Origin: Fomes fomentarius
Lineage: Eukaryota; Basidiomycota; Agaricomycetes; Polyporales; Polyporaceae
DNA: 64,000 bases
Direction of reading: 5' to 3'
NCBI GenBank assembly: GCA_022606135.1
Contig: JABYQN010000020.1
Coordinates: 229,264-293,263, forward strand
Positions 22,454 to 33,899 of the stretch are shown here, one piece after another (positions within the stretch are counted from its first letter, which is position 1; every line of letters starts with the position of its first letter). The position numbers were made by a program, and so were the translations under genes. The notes beneath the pieces were generated by a model. That model was not told the DNA's origin and searched no databases. It saw nothing but the letters and a program-made list of their open reading frames with translations.

Positions 22454-23618
22454 TCAGTCCACAACCTTGCCGAAGCCCGTGCTGATGCCACCCTCTGCGC
22501 TCTCGACGAATACGCCTGAATACAAAAGCCCTTCCGTCGTGCCCTCTTGTATGCCATGATGGACAACATCCGCCCGATCCTCAGGAGAGTCGGCAGGGTC
22601 CACAACGGGGAGCTTTCCGAACTTGACTCAGGATCTGGTGAATGCATAACGCGACAACCAACGCACCTTCAGGACACCAAAGTGGAAGTCTCCTTGCCCG
22701 TCGGCGCCAGCAGGTACGGTGGGGTTCGAGACAGTCTCGGTCACACGCTGCAGAGGGCCGGAGTTGCGCGAGTACAGCGCCGCGAGCGTGCGCGCGTTCC
22801 AGTCGACCTCGATGGCGAAGTTGTGCCAGGTGTGCGACGTGAACGGGGTGCTGAAGAGGACGTTCAGCGCGTGATCGAGGACCTTGAATGAGTGCGCGTT
22901 CGTTGCTGGGAGGTTGCCGGTCGGATTCGTGAACGGAGAGCCTGCACGCTGTTAGCTTTATGTGATCCTCTGTCTGCTAGCTGGGGTGATATACGCACCG
23001 ATTTGAATACCGAAGACGTGTGACCCATCGTTTGGCTCGATGAAGACGACCTGGTACTCGTGGCTGTAGTTCAAAGGACGCCGCTCGTCCTTCTTGATCG
23101 AAAAGTGGAAGACAGTCGTGTTCGTCTCGATGAGCTGGATGAGGTTGGTGTGTTCGCCATTGTTCGCAGCGATGATGTCTGTGCGACGGAAGCCGAGCTG
23201 CGGGTTCCCGCCGGGGACGAACACGGAGCTGTTGTCGATAGAGACTGCGATAGTCTGCTCGGTCGGATTTATGAACGCGGGAGCTTTGTTCCACAACGGC
23301 GTAGGAGGAACGGAGCGCCCAAGGAGGTGGGAGTACTATGAAAGGCTCAATGACGGCAGGTAGACAGCTTTGGGACGACGATGGAACTGACATGAGACGC
23401 GGCCTCAGAGCCCTTCACTACCCTGTGACCGTAACTGAGCTTGGATTCGATGAGATTGTGGAGGTACGGATGGCATACGTCAAGAATGGTCCAGTGGATG
23501 AGTCGAGGTCGGCACTTGTCAGGTTCAAGGGAGCGCGACCATCGTATAACACTGGCGTCCCCAAGACATGCACAGCGTGCAGGATGAACAGGCCGACGAG
23601 CTTGAGCATGGCATGCAT
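22454..23618 (-). CDS. GH131 family beta-glucanase, secreted
   Basis: Glycoside hydrolase family 131, a fungal family active on beta-1,3/1,4/1,6-glucans. A signal peptide (LKLVGLFILHAVHVLG) precedes the mature start TPVLYDGRAPLN. The next exon carries the most conserved block of the family: TEQTIAVSIDNSSVFVPGG, QLGFRRTDIIA, FHFSIKKDERRPLNYSHEYQ and VFIEPNDGSHVFGIQIG. Then come AHSFKVLDHALNVLF, WHNFAIEVDW and the C-terminal VDPADSPEDRADVVHHGIQEGTTEGLLYSGVFVE, ending GFGKVVD with the stop at 22454. Two start codons are possible, 23618 and 23609; both keep the signal peptide. A TATA-like element lies at 23671-23675. No CBM is seen. It is next to a secreted protease on the same strand. Confidence 0.88.
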
Positions 23619-23670
23619 CTCGCGCTTAGGTGTCCGGAATAGAGTCACAGCAGACGCAGTACTTCACCTC

Positions 23671-23675
23671 TTATA
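23671..23675 (-). promoter_or_regulatory. TATA-like element of the GH131 gene
   Basis: On the - strand ATTATAAGAG lies about 55 bases upstream of the GH131 start. Assigned by position and sequence only. Confidence 0.35.
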
Positions 23676-23888
23676 ATGAGCAACTGCTGGATTTACCGAG
23701 GACTTACCGTGGGGATCAACTCCGGCAAACGACTTTCTATAGCACTCACCCCAGAGACTAGGAGGGACTAGGCCAACCAAACGGTATTCGCGCATCAAAA
23801 ATCATGAGCAACTCATCATATGACGCTCTCGCGTCATGCTCTACTTGACATATTCGAAGCTTCGATCGCATCCGAACAAATCGACCCT

Positions 23889-26654
23889 TCACGGCAGCTC
23901 TAGGAAGAGCGGCAGGAGAGCGGTGAAGTTGGGCGTGCCAACGCCAGTGACAGGATCCCACCCTTCCGTACTGCAAAAGGTGTCAGAAATTGTTTCCGAC
24001 GAAGAGGCCAGTATACTCACGCAGTGAAGCCGGGGGTACCTGAAACGTTCCATTCTTTATCAGCAGGTAGCCATGCCACAAAGACGCTCGTACGTACCGC
24101 AACCTTGGTTTCCTCCAGTAGTGATATCGTGGAATGCGCCGGCGAACTTCTCGGAGTATATCTGCATGTGATCATTAGGTCAAGCCGTGAGCCGTTTAGA
24201 CTCATGCTCCTCTTACAGCAGGGTTGATGAATCCTAGTGGGAGCGTGAGCCAAATCTCAAGCTGTACGAGACATGGTCGACATACCAACAGGCCCCTTTC
24301 CGGCAGTAATACGGGCGTCGTTGATCAGGGTGATCATGGAACCGACGACTGGCGCGGAGCACGAGGTACCGAATACAAGGTCGAATTCACCCGCAACAGC
24401 TAAGGAACAAGATCTTTTCAGCCTCCTATGAGCGTGTTCAGGTGTAACGGCCACACACCAACGACGTAATTCGCGCTACGGAAGATGATCAGCGGTGAAG
24501 ATGAATGGTCCGCGCAGGCCGGAGCAACTCACCCGTTCGCAGACAAGTCAGGGAAACCGCGGGCCTAAGGGACGATGAGCACCTAAGCATCTCGCGTCAA
24601 ACAACATAAAACACGCACGTTGCCAGAGTTGTTGAACTGGGCACTTGTGAACGGCGGCGGGTGGTCCGTCAAGAAGCTCGTCACCGCGTCGGCTTGGTAG
24701 TCCGGCAAGGCGAAGAAGTTGCTGAATCCTCCACCGCTGAAGATGACCTGTTCGCACGCGCCCTCCGGGTCGTTGACCGTCGAGCCTGGGTTCACTTGCG
24801 TCGCCCCAACTGCTGTGATGAACGGGCATGTCACAGGGAAGTCTGGATTGAACTGGGTACCACGACGAGAGGGCTGGCCTGAAGATGCGACTACGTAAAT
24901 AGACGTCAACGAGACCGATGCCGATCGGAAAGACGAACCGTCAGCGTTAAGACAAATGCCACCACCACCCGCGACACCGTCATCCCCAGAACTGTACAAG
25001 ATGGTCGTGCCCAGCAAGCCGAGTTTGGCATACTCAGCGCATTGGCGGGCGGCATATGCAGCAGTGAGCGAGGACTCGTCTTGACCGTACGATACCGACA
25101 CGACGAAGGGAGGAGTCAGGATACCGCAGGATGCGGGACCTAGTAGGGTTTACATGAGCATCACGGCTGAGAACAATGGAATGGTGCAAAAGAAACTTAC
25201 CCGCGAATCCACCAGGAAGCGGATCGGGATAAATCCCATCCTATAGTAGGAACGTCAGAGTCCACATATTAATGGTGCAATAACTTCGCCGAGGCATACC
25301 TGTTCAGGGTCGTCACCACCCTCAAACGTGCAGAAAGAGCCATCAACAGCGTCCAGCCAATTGTCGAACGAAGCGCCTTGCATCTGAGTGTCAGACTCAA
25401 ACAAGAGGGCTGTGGTAGCGAAACGTACCCTCGACAAGATCTCCCGTCTGCAGGAGCAAGATCGGCTGGGGGTTCGTGAGACCGAAGGCGTATTGCAAGT
25501 CGAGGTCACTCTCCCCGTTGAAGTTGAACCCTTGATCATCCGTCTGGTCGACACCTGTCTTTGATGTGAGCACACCATGCATTTACGATCAACAGCATCA
25601 ATCACCTCCGTCTATGGAGATGAAGATAGGTTCGGTGCCAACTTGGCTTGGGGAAAAGTTTCTGCACAAAGGAGGTGAGATTCTCTAGCGGCCATAGTAA
25701 AACGACGATCCACACGCACGCGAAGAACATATCCAAGTCGCTCTGCAAGAACGCCTGCGGAGTGAATTCCACTACAAACTGCATGAGGATCCCACGATAC
25801 CTGATGCTAGATCGCATTATGTAACTCACGGATTCCGAACGTGTTCTTGTCCGTCGACTGTGGTGTATAGTCGATGGAGTATAGCGCGCGAAGACAGTCG
25901 AGCGTGATCTGCTCGTCGCAGTGCTCAAGACCGGGTGTAATTGTGACTGCTTTGCCATTCGTCTTGGGACCCGACTTGATGTGCGGAGCAGGACGCTCGA
26001 AGGAGCGCTTCTGGAGCTGGTCAGGCTTCGGCACACGATGCATGAAGTGCACCGTGGGCTTGATAAGGTCGACATGCTCCCGGACAGCCTCTGGCACAGA
26101 GTACGAGTGGCAGCCTGTATGGTATGGTATGTTCATTGTCAGCGCATGAATCGTCTTTGTGTCAGATAAAGATTCGACTCACCGATCTGCTCCGCACCAG
26201 ACGGGTGCGTATACACATGATATTCTGCATCAATCAGCGCCTCAACCTCCGCGACAGTCGCATTGACCTCGATCCACCCCTGGCTCGTGCTCAAGCGCAT
26301 TCTCTCCCGCGCGATGCCTTCTTCCTCCAGCCACTCAGTGACACGCCGGATCGTCTCGCCGCTCGGAGCGAACGTGTCGACGATGTCCTGGGGAGAGAAG
26401 TGCTTCCCATAGCTCGGAGAGAGCGGGTGCGAGACCGAGAGGAGCATCTCCTCAATCTTGTCCAGGTTGCTCTGCTGCAGCCCGAACCGCATGGGGAGCA
26501 TGGCCGTTGGCTCGAGCCGCCGTGTGACCTCCCAGTCGAGCGGTTCGACTGCGCGCTTCTCGTGCAAGACCAGGTCAGAGCGGCGTGAGCGGGATGGTAC
26601 CGCGGACACTAGAGCCGCAATGGAGAGGGTCCAAGCCAAAGAGATGATACGCAT
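23889..26654 (-). CDS. Secreted sedolisin (S53), tripeptidyl-peptidase type
   Basis: An acid serine-carboxyl protease secreted for protein breakdown. A signal peptide opens the protein (MRIISLAWTLSIAALVSAVP). The S53 pro-domain follows, with WEVTRRLEP, FGLQQSNLDKIEEMLLSVSHP and YGKHFSPQDIVDTFAPS. The catalytic domain contains the Glu and Asp of the S53 triad in GESDLDLQYAFGL and the block VVSVSYGQDESSL. It continues with SSGDDGVAGGGG, the FNPDFPVTCPFITAVGATQ motif, FSGGGFSN, and the nucleophile region FGTSCSAPVVGSM. The end is a Ca-binding region (INPAIY, HDITTGGNQGCG) and EGWDPVTGVGTPNF, with the stop at 23889. Many short introns break it; no frameshift is seen. The ATG at 26654 begins directly with the signal peptide. 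Confidence 0.9.
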
Positions 26655-27345
26655 CGTGACGCGTTCTGTGAGGGTCTGGCTGAGGAGATGATGAAACTCA
26701 GAGGATGCCTACCCCTGATGGAGGTGTGTCCCGCTGTTTGCAGAGATGCAGTCAGTGGATTATAAAGGGTCTACGAGGGTCACGAATAGCCTAGGTAGCA
26801 TGCGGTACACGACTTGCAAAGCGAAGACAGATGTGAACTCGCCTGGAGAATGGAGCTAGGAAGACGCATGGGATGTGAATTATAGCCTGTATCAGATCAT
26901 ATTGGGGACGAACCGACGCTCCATTGCCGTTTTGGTAGGTTGCCATCCATCGCCCTGGAACAGAATGCCACACGACGAGCATGGAGGCACGCGAATCCGT
27001 CACTTAAAGGAACGAGCGGTGTTGTTCGAGGCTACAAATGGTGCGACTTGCACAGATCTTGAGGGGCGGCTGGCAGATGTGTGAACCGGACGATGTTGGC
27101 CTGGGAATGCAGCAGAGGATCAACAATGGTCGACTAATCGCAGAGACTCACCAGTATGATGGCGCAAGATAAGGATTCAGTTCTGCTTTATAGAGAACCC
27201 ACGGTATCGAGCGAGAAATTGCCGACAGACGAAGCCATACAGGAGCAGCGTACTACAAGCGTGAGCACAGCTGACGAAAGCCTGATGATGATAGCGCACA
27301 ACTAGAAATTACAGTACAGTACAACAGAAAGCGCGCAAAGGACCA
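26655..27345. other. Intergenic, upstream of the sedolisin gene
   Basis: About 700 bases. A TATAAT-like element near 26762 on the - strand is a candidate sedolisin promoter element. Nothing else is recognised. Its far end is the 3' flank of SSR4. Confidence 0.35.
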
Positions 27346-28808
27346 CTACGAAGGAGTCGGGTCCGAGATAGCAAGTCCATCCATGGGAACGTCTCGCAGA
27401 TCACCCGCGGCTGCGGCGGCTGCCTGTTTTCGTTCTGCAGCTCGGCTCTTGAGCTCCTCGACTTCCTCGGTCAATTTCGCCTGCGATGATGTGCATCAGT
27501 GATGGAAAACATCGGCTACAATGGGGAAGTGCTCACTACTTTGTCCTTCAAGTCTGGTAGATTGAATATCGAGTACGGAGGTGGTGGCAGTGGCGCTTTC
27601 TTGTCGCCTGTGTCATAACATGAGCGTCGATGGTCAACGGAACAAGCCGAGTGACAACTCACCCAAGGCAGCGTACATAAAGACCTCGTTCATGAATTCA
27701 TGATTACGGCGATATCGGGTGAGCGCGAGGGTACGTGTTGAGATTGTCTCAGATTCGTCTATAAGACAAAGACACTGAGACCGACTGGCAGAAGGACATC
27801 CAGTGTTATACGCACCTGCAGAATCATCCTCTTCCACCACGCGCGAAGCACTTTGTCGCTGTATAGAGGGTGTCTGAGGGCGTTTGTAACTGACCATGGA
27901 TGGAGACCCACCGGAACCATACCCCCGCCCCTTTCACGCTGTCCCCGTCTATCCAACGCCTCCATGTTGCTGTTCTGATGTGCGAGCATTGCTTGAGGGT
28001 TTCCGGGCATCCCCATACCTGGCATACCGTAGTTCATGCCCGGGCGTTCAGCCGCTGGAGGTATGGAGACAGGACCAGGACCGGGGGCGTTGGGGAAGAC
28101 CTTCTGTCCTTGCCGCTCGCCCATGACATAGATCGCAGGCTCATTCACTGGACGGAGCGGGTAGTTCCTTGCGGGCTGGTTCATAGTGGGCAGGATTGCT
28201 ACAGTATGGGAGACTTGAACGGAGTGCCAAAGAATGAGAATGAGGAATACCAGAACGCACGGTTAGGTTGGCCTCGAGAGTAGTGTACGAGGACGAGTTG
28301 GGGATGCCCGCCCTTCTGTAGCCTATATCGCCGTCGTACACGGTATGCAATCTGATCAACTCCAGGGACAAACCCAAACTTGACTTCCGCAACTTCGAGT
28401 TCCTGACAGGCTTTGATGTCAGGATGGCCGAGCCTTGCAATAGTCAGTGAAACGCGATGAGACTCACCCGTCCACCACCAGCTGGCATACTGTACCGCTG
28501 TTCCCTATCTTGGTACACAATTCCATCGACTGGGAAGGGAAGTTGAGGTGTTTGGAATATGAGGAATAGTTGCCCGTCTGGATCAACGTGGAGGAGACAT
28601 TGATCGATGCCCATTGAATAATCACGTGTAGAGACGCACCACTCGGCTTGTCTATATAACCCCAGACGAATGGGGTATGTTGTGATAGCTGAATCGCGCG
28701 TAACAGCATCGTGACCGCGTTGTCGTGCGAGATTTGCGCGTGCGGACCGAGAGATTCGGGGAAACGTAGACATAAGCCTTCTGCCTGGGCTTGAGCAGGT
28801 AGAGACAT
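27346..28808 (-). CDS. ssr4: SWI/SNF and RSC complex subunit Ssr4
   Basis: Resembles the fungal Ssr4 family (formerly DUF1750), a subunit of the SWI/SNF and RSC chromatin-remodelling complexes. The ATG at 28808 opens MSLPAQAQAEGLCLRFPES, then a helix (MLLRAIQLSQHTP) and WGYIDKP. The next exon gives PDGQLFLIFQTPQLPFPVDG, the next VKFGFVPGVDQIAYRVRRRYRLQKGG and QLVLVHYSRG. The middle is a Pro/Gly/Met-rich linker (MNYGMPGMGMPGNPQ). The C-terminal half has HPLYSDKVLRAWWK, RTLALTRYRRNHEFMNEVFMYAA and a coiled stretch LTEEVEELKSRAAERKQ, ending in SDPTPS. It is divergent from the HIT gene across 267 bases. A broken copy of its 5' end lies at 39310-39650. Confidence 0.78.
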
Positions 28809-29075
28809 AATTCCGGTTCACGACCCCAGAATTGTTGATGTGTTTGAGAGAAATCAGAAAACGAAGGCAGAAGCAGTCGAGGTTCAGTAGAAAGCAGGTC
28901 GAAAGTGTCAACCGTGCCACAATGGAGGCGAGGCGCCAGCAGGCACGTGGAGGCCGAGCGCTTCGCACTGAGCATTCTGAGACTGCCCGAGCCCTGCCGA
29001 GCCTCAGAGTCAGTATCATTGTGACAAGGCTTTGACTTTTACGATCTCAACTTTGTAGCCCAATCTACGCTCACT
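28809..29075. promoter_or_regulatory. Shared divergent promoter of SSR4 and the HIT gene
   Basis: Only 267 bases separate the two starts, so both genes probably share control elements. A recognisable, diverged copy lies between the second HIT gene (start 39254) and the SSR4 fragment at 39501. Blocks such as ATTCTGG...GTGA just before the SSR4 ATG and ACAAGGCT...GATCT before the HIT ATG are kept in both. Confidence 0.5.
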
Positions 29076-29762
29076 ATGGCTGTTAAGTACGCTACGCATG
29101 ACTGACCATCAGGAGGAGGCTGAGCGTAGTCCCGAACAGATCCCTCGCCAGCTGCATCTTCTGCAAGATCATCAAGGGTAAGTATGTCGACGTACTTGCT
29201 TCAGAACTTGCCCGCGGAGACACTTGAAGGTCTTATAAGACTAATTTTAGGAGATATTCCAAGCTTCAAGCTCGTTGAGACCGACAAGGTCTTCTCGTTC
29301 CTCGATATCGGCCCTCTCTCAAAGGGACACGCCTTGATCATTCCCAAGTGTACGCACCGTCCTGTTCCAGACATGAAATGATCGGTCGAGGTTTCTGATT
29401 CCTGTGATGATATCAGGTCATGCAGAGAAGCTACACGAGGTTCCGGACGAATACTTTGCCGATGTCCTTCCCGCCGCAAAGAAGATAGCCCTTGCCCTCA
29501 ACGCTCAGAACTACAATCTCCTCCAGGTCAGGGTTGCATCGCTTCATTCCTATGTCTCTTCGGATGTGAGCCAAAACTTACGCTATACTTGCCACAGAAC
29601 AACGGGCGCATTGCTCACCAAGAGGTCGATCACGTCCACTTCCACGTCATCCCCAAGCCAGCCGAAGGTGATGCGGAAGGTCTTGTCGTCGGCTGGCCTG
29701 CTCAGAAGCCGTCAATTGATGAGCTCAAGAAGCTCCACGAGGAGATTTTGACGAAGCTGTAG
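29076..29762 (+). CDS. HIT-family hydrolase (HINT/Hnt1-like), copy 1
   Basis: A histidine-triad nucleotide hydrolase, probably an adenosine phosphoramidase. The family signatures are ASCIFCKIIKGDIPSFKLVE near 29140-29260, FLDIGPLSKGHALIIPK, and the catalytic triad HVHFHVIPKP near 29635. The protein ends in LHEEILTKL at 29762. The 5' end is unusual. The only upstream ATG (29076) is out of frame unless a 26-base GT-AG intron (29087-29112) is removed, which gives MAVKRRLSVVPNRSLASC. The second copy has the same arrangement with a 30-base intron, again restoring the frame. A non-annotated upstream exon is the alternative. It is divergent from SSR4. A nearly identical inverted copy is at 38563-39254. 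Confidence 0.82.
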
Positions 29763-30273
29763 AGTTCTTCAGAGCAGCGAACGACAAGCGATTGTACGAT
29801 ACGATACTCACCGCCACGATGATCATGAAGTGATGCTCTACAACTCGTCCGACTGTCTGAGCATGAGGGTTTGACCTATGGCAGAACTCTTCTCGCCGCG
29901 ATTTATGATCATAGGCTTACGGTCTATTGTTTCAGTTCAGCAGCAAGTCTTTTGACGGCGTAAGGGAGCAGCAAACTAGAAGCAAGCAAACGCAAATAAA
30001 CAAGATTGCGATTCGTAAGGCCCTAAGAGGCATAGTGGAGGCATGTTATCAACACGCTTGAGTGGCGGGAACCGTGACGCAGTGTCCGAGACATGGGAAG
30101 CCGTGACCGATGGTAAGCGCCCCAACTAGGACAATAGCCACTCGCTCCGACCACGCCGCTTAGCACCCTTTCACCACCAACCACTACCACAAAGCGTAGT
30201 TCCCCCAGCTTACAACTCCCCCTAAGCTATCTACCGATTCCTCAGCTTTGATTTCTATCTCAATACCTCCACA

Positions 30274-31225
30274 ATGTCCTTCTCTCGCGAGCACCCCCAA
30301 ACCTCTCCCAACCATCGGACCTCCACGCTAACCAACATCCGGAAGCGGGACAATGCTGCTCTGGTCGATGCGACGACGTCCACCCTCAATAATTCTTCCA
30401 AAAAGCGCAAGGTAGACCACAGTCAAAAGGACAACCAGACTTCCAGTAAGTACCGATCCCCGTCCCTACCCGCTGAGTCACACTCGTAACCATCCGCAAA
30501 CCATCCTCGCAGCCATTCGCCATGACCACTCCGGTGCCTCCACCTCGACCACACAGAGTCCTTTCGGTGACATGATAGAACATCGCACCCTGATTTCCGC
30601 AACGCGTGCGGTTCAGGTTTATGAAATCAGGTATTATCCTCGTGACTCTGCCCACCTCCGTCCACAACGTCCCCTCCCTTCCTCGATCGCCCCCAAACCA
30701 AGGGCCGGCGACCCTGCCCGCTATCATTCCCATTCATCGGCCAGTTCCACAGCCTCCTCCTCGTCGCCAGCCCTCAGTCCCACAGCCTCCTCCTCTTCGT
30801 CAGCCTTCAGTCCCACAACCGCGCCGCGGGCACTGGTGTCCCGAAGCAGCTCCTCCTCGTTGCCCAAGACTAGCAATCACAGGGCGACGACGGCTAAGCA
30901 GACGGCCAAGCCTTCAAAGTCAGCAAACCAGCCTCGGGACCGGCGCCGACCACACCCGTCGCAAGCGAAGGGCCCGCGCGCTGCGAAGCGTGCGCATCTC
31001 CCCGCTGTGGTTACTCCCGGGTCGTCTGCGACTTCAAGCACCGCGACATCCCCCACTACTCCTCCGGAGAAGCCTAAGGAGGGTGAGAAGGAGATGTCGG
31101 TCGAGGAGTATAATGAACTGTGGCAGAGGATAACACCAGGATCGAGGCCGCCTTTGACGCGGGCCCAGGTATGGGCACTGCCAAAGATTGCGAAGAAAAA
31201 GAAATCGGAGTCTGTGGCCGCATGA
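30274..31225 (+). CDS. Unknown Ser/Pro-rich basic protein X, copy 1
   Basis: I do not recognise this family. The ATG at 30274 starts MSFSREHPQTSPNHR. A basic SKKRKVDHSQK segment near residues 43-53 looks like a nuclear localisation signal. A short intron (about 30447-30512) joins it to TIRHDHSGASTSTTQSPFGD. The middle is low-complexity Ser/Pro/Thr/Ala, then an Arg/Lys-rich stretch (PRDRRRPHPSQAKGPR). The C-terminus is more ordered: EMSVEEYNELWQRITPGSRP and KIAKKKKSE, with the stop at 31225. The inverted copy at 37105-38056 has almost the same protein with few substitutions, including the intron. Several overlapping antisense ORFs exist only because of the composition. Probably nuclear; function unknown. 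Confidence 0.6.
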
Positions 31226-31743
31226 AGAGTTTGTAAAGACATATAGTAACAAACTAGTAAGCCCTATCAGACTCGCACCGTTGCCCACTCGTATAAACCT
31301 AATGATCTGTTTGGCAGATGGTCAGCTGCCTCGGACATCACATGTGCGATGATCTACCACTCTCGGATGTAAAGATAGCAAACGCCGCGTCTATCTCTCT
31401 GGATCTCGATTGTTCGTTGTTGTAATTCTCTGCGTCGGACGGCGCGTAGTTACGTTCCATATTGTTGTACCCTACTCTTTTTTGTTGAGACGACTTGTTA
31501 CCATACTAAATCTGAACTCGAACCAAATATCCGAATACTTCTGAGGCCTAACCTATAAGGCGTGGTGGCATATGTGACAGGTGACCTAAATTTAAGGTTT
31601 AATGCCTGGGGCTATGCTGGTCTGGCAGTGTATACGAGCGCTTCACTTCTCTCTTTCTACCCCCACAGGACTCGGCCTCATCAGGTGTATGTACACTGAA
31701 GGGCCGTCCTTCACCGCTGTGTAACACTCGTATCTTCCATGCC

Positions 31744-33232
31744 ATGTCACAGCTTCGTCGCCCCCGACAAATCGAACCCTCAAGTATTCTGCCATTGGAC
31801 CCAGATGTGGCGGACGGTGGTTTCGTCATTATTCCAGAGATGCGCAACCTCCTCGCGAACCCGGGCCCAATTTCACCTACGCATGGCGGCGACGCGCTGA
31901 AGTCGATGTATAAGACGGGTATGTACGTGTCTCATTGATGCTACTCACAAACCGACATTCTTGTCTCCCAGAGCTGACAAAATTCAACCCGAGAATGCTC
32001 AATGACTTCGCCCGACACTGCTGTACCGGCAACCTCAGGGAGGTGAAACGTGTACGTAACATCTCACCGGAATAGCGTAACTCATCACTGACTCGGAGGC
32101 GCAAGGCAGGCGATAGAAAACGGTACCGCGCCGGACCTCGTAGTTGGAACCGAGACGCCGTTCAAGCTCGGCTATCTCTCTCTCACCGTCGTCGGCAGCC
32201 AACACATTTTCCCGTATCCCCCAAGCGAATTCTTCAGTCACGCAGACATGCTTCGCTACCTTCTCAGCCTCGGCGTTCCGCCCGACGTGCCCGACATTCT
32301 AGGCTACACCGCCCTCACGCACGCATGCATGGTCTATCCGGGCCCCGGCCGCCCGGATCTGGCGCGCATCCTGTTGGAATACGGCGCGAACGTGAACCAC
32401 AAGGATATATGTGGGATTGTACCCCTGACAGGCGCATGCTGGACGAACGCTACCGATACGGTCGATGTGCTCATGGAATACGGCGCAGCGTTGGATATCG
32501 CGGACGCGGATGGGTGCACCCCTGAGGATCTGCTGTTCATTCGTACAAGTCCGCAAGTGACCGCGACGATATTGAAATGGAAGCGCCGTCGAAATGGAGA
32601 GGTTGCTGCAATGGATGAGCAGAAATGCGCTTGGTGTGGCAGAGGTGACGTCGACCTCAAGGGCTGTAAGCAATGTTATGCGATTCGGTATTGCTCCAAG
32701 ACATGTCAACGTGAGTACTACTATGACCTCTTCTGTTGTCTGAAAGCGGGCTGACAGGTATGGGCAAGGATCTCATTGGAGCGACCACAAACCGTTGTGT
32801 ACACCGTTCACCGAAGAAAACAGTATCACTATCAACCCCCACTACGAGGACACGGGGCATTTCTGGCCCACATCAGATCTAGCGCGCGCGTACTCGGGTT
32901 ACCCCACGCCGCCGCCACCCGATCGCATCCTCGCGTCGATGGTCAAACCACAACTTGCCGGCGGAGAGACCAGAAAGCTCATCGTGAAGATTCAAGTACC
33001 CATCTATATCAAACGCACGGCAGAGATCGGTGACATTCTAGTGCACGATAAGAAGCATTCCATTGTCTGTCGACTGAGGCACAGGGACGATCCAGAAACG
33101 TACCAACGCTTGTGCGAAGTCGTGCACGAAAAGGGATTCAACAAGGCGAAGGCGTACTTTGCTGCGAAACTGATCTCGAGGGATGCCCTGATGGTGAAAA
33201 TATCGGACGTCATGGCCGAGCAAGGCTGGTGA
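31744..33232 (+). CDS. Ankyrin-repeat and MYND zinc-finger protein
   Basis: A likely protein-interaction adaptor. After an N-terminal exon (MSQLRRPRQIEPSS, ending in a GTATGT donor) and two short exons with FARHCCTGNLREVKRAIENG, the long exon carries ankyrin-like repeats. These are DMLRYLLSLGVPPDVPDILG, LARILLEYGANVNHKDICG, and VDVLMEYGAALDIADADG. Then follows a MYND zinc finger: C-AWCG-...-CKQCYAIRYCSKTCQ, whose last His and Cys come from the next exon (HWSDHKPLC). The C-terminal 130 residues are unrecognised. The stop is at 33232. It has no second copy in this window and sits between the inverted arms. Confidence 0.83.
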
Positions 33233-33899
33233 TTCCTGTTCGCCCATCATGTGTGCACACCATTGCTTTCGCCCTTCATTCTCTACACAAGTCCAGTGTC
33301 ATTCCATGCAAGAGGATCTATTCCCTTCCGAGTCGTTGCCCTGTCCAGCCGCATGCACGTTCAAGTCCATGTTTGATGATGTAGCGCTACTACCGTTTCT
33401 ACCACCACATGCCAGCTTTTGTACTTGTACTATCCCCGGCTCACGATTTCCCTTTCGTTTGTTTACTCTATCTCAATCTACCTCCTTATGACTACTCTTT
33501 CACTCAATGGCCATACTTTGAGAGGTGTGAGAGCCGTCGGAGCGGACCGACTCCATAGACCAGTGTTGTGCTGGTCTGGTTTGGCCAGGCTTGAGATGGC
33601 CTGTGGTTCATAAAAGTGCAGACCAGGCCATGGGCCATGACTTATGCCTTGGCCGGTTTGATGCTTCACTGGCTTGAAACCAAACTTGGCACAACACTTA
33701 CAAGGACCAAAGTGCTATGCCCCGACCTAGATCTCATCGGGAATTGCTTCCACGGCGTTAAAGGTGAGAACGAGGCTTATCAGCCGCCTTGCTTATGGGC
33801 AACTTCGAAGGATGTCTTATCTGAACTTTACTGAGGATAGATTGAGTCCACCACTTACGCTTGAAAATTAGCTGACTCACTTGCCTCTCATCTACCATC
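33233..33899. other. Intergenic with the P450 copy 1 promoter
   Basis: No gene is seen. The last 200 bases match the reverse complement of the bases upstream of P450 copy 2. Shared blocks include CTTATCTGAACT followed by CACTGAGG-like sequence, and CCAAAGYGCTAT further out. The duplication therefore included the promoter. A short hairpin (GACCAG/CTGGTC) lies near 33560. Confidence 0.5.

Larger units (their letters stand above)
28650..31545 (+). repeat. Left arm of an inverted segmental duplication
   Basis: This arm contains the SSR4 5' end, the divergent promoter, the HIT gene, the spacer and gene X with its 3' flank. The reverse complement of 36790-39655 matches it along its whole length. 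By eye the spacer at 29763-30273 is almost identical: one substitution and one 5-base indel in its first 180 bases, and none noticed in the rest. The HIT introns near 29350-29410 differ at more than one base in ten, and the outer ends differ more. The inner edge is near 31545, just after a stretch ending CTAAATCTGAACTCGA. Confidence 0.85.

Noticed and set aside
30877..31288. Antisense ORFs in gene X (and the same in copy 2)
   Set aside because: Both copies show them because they are copies; the sense frame has the intron, start and stop conserved, and the antisense does not look like protein.
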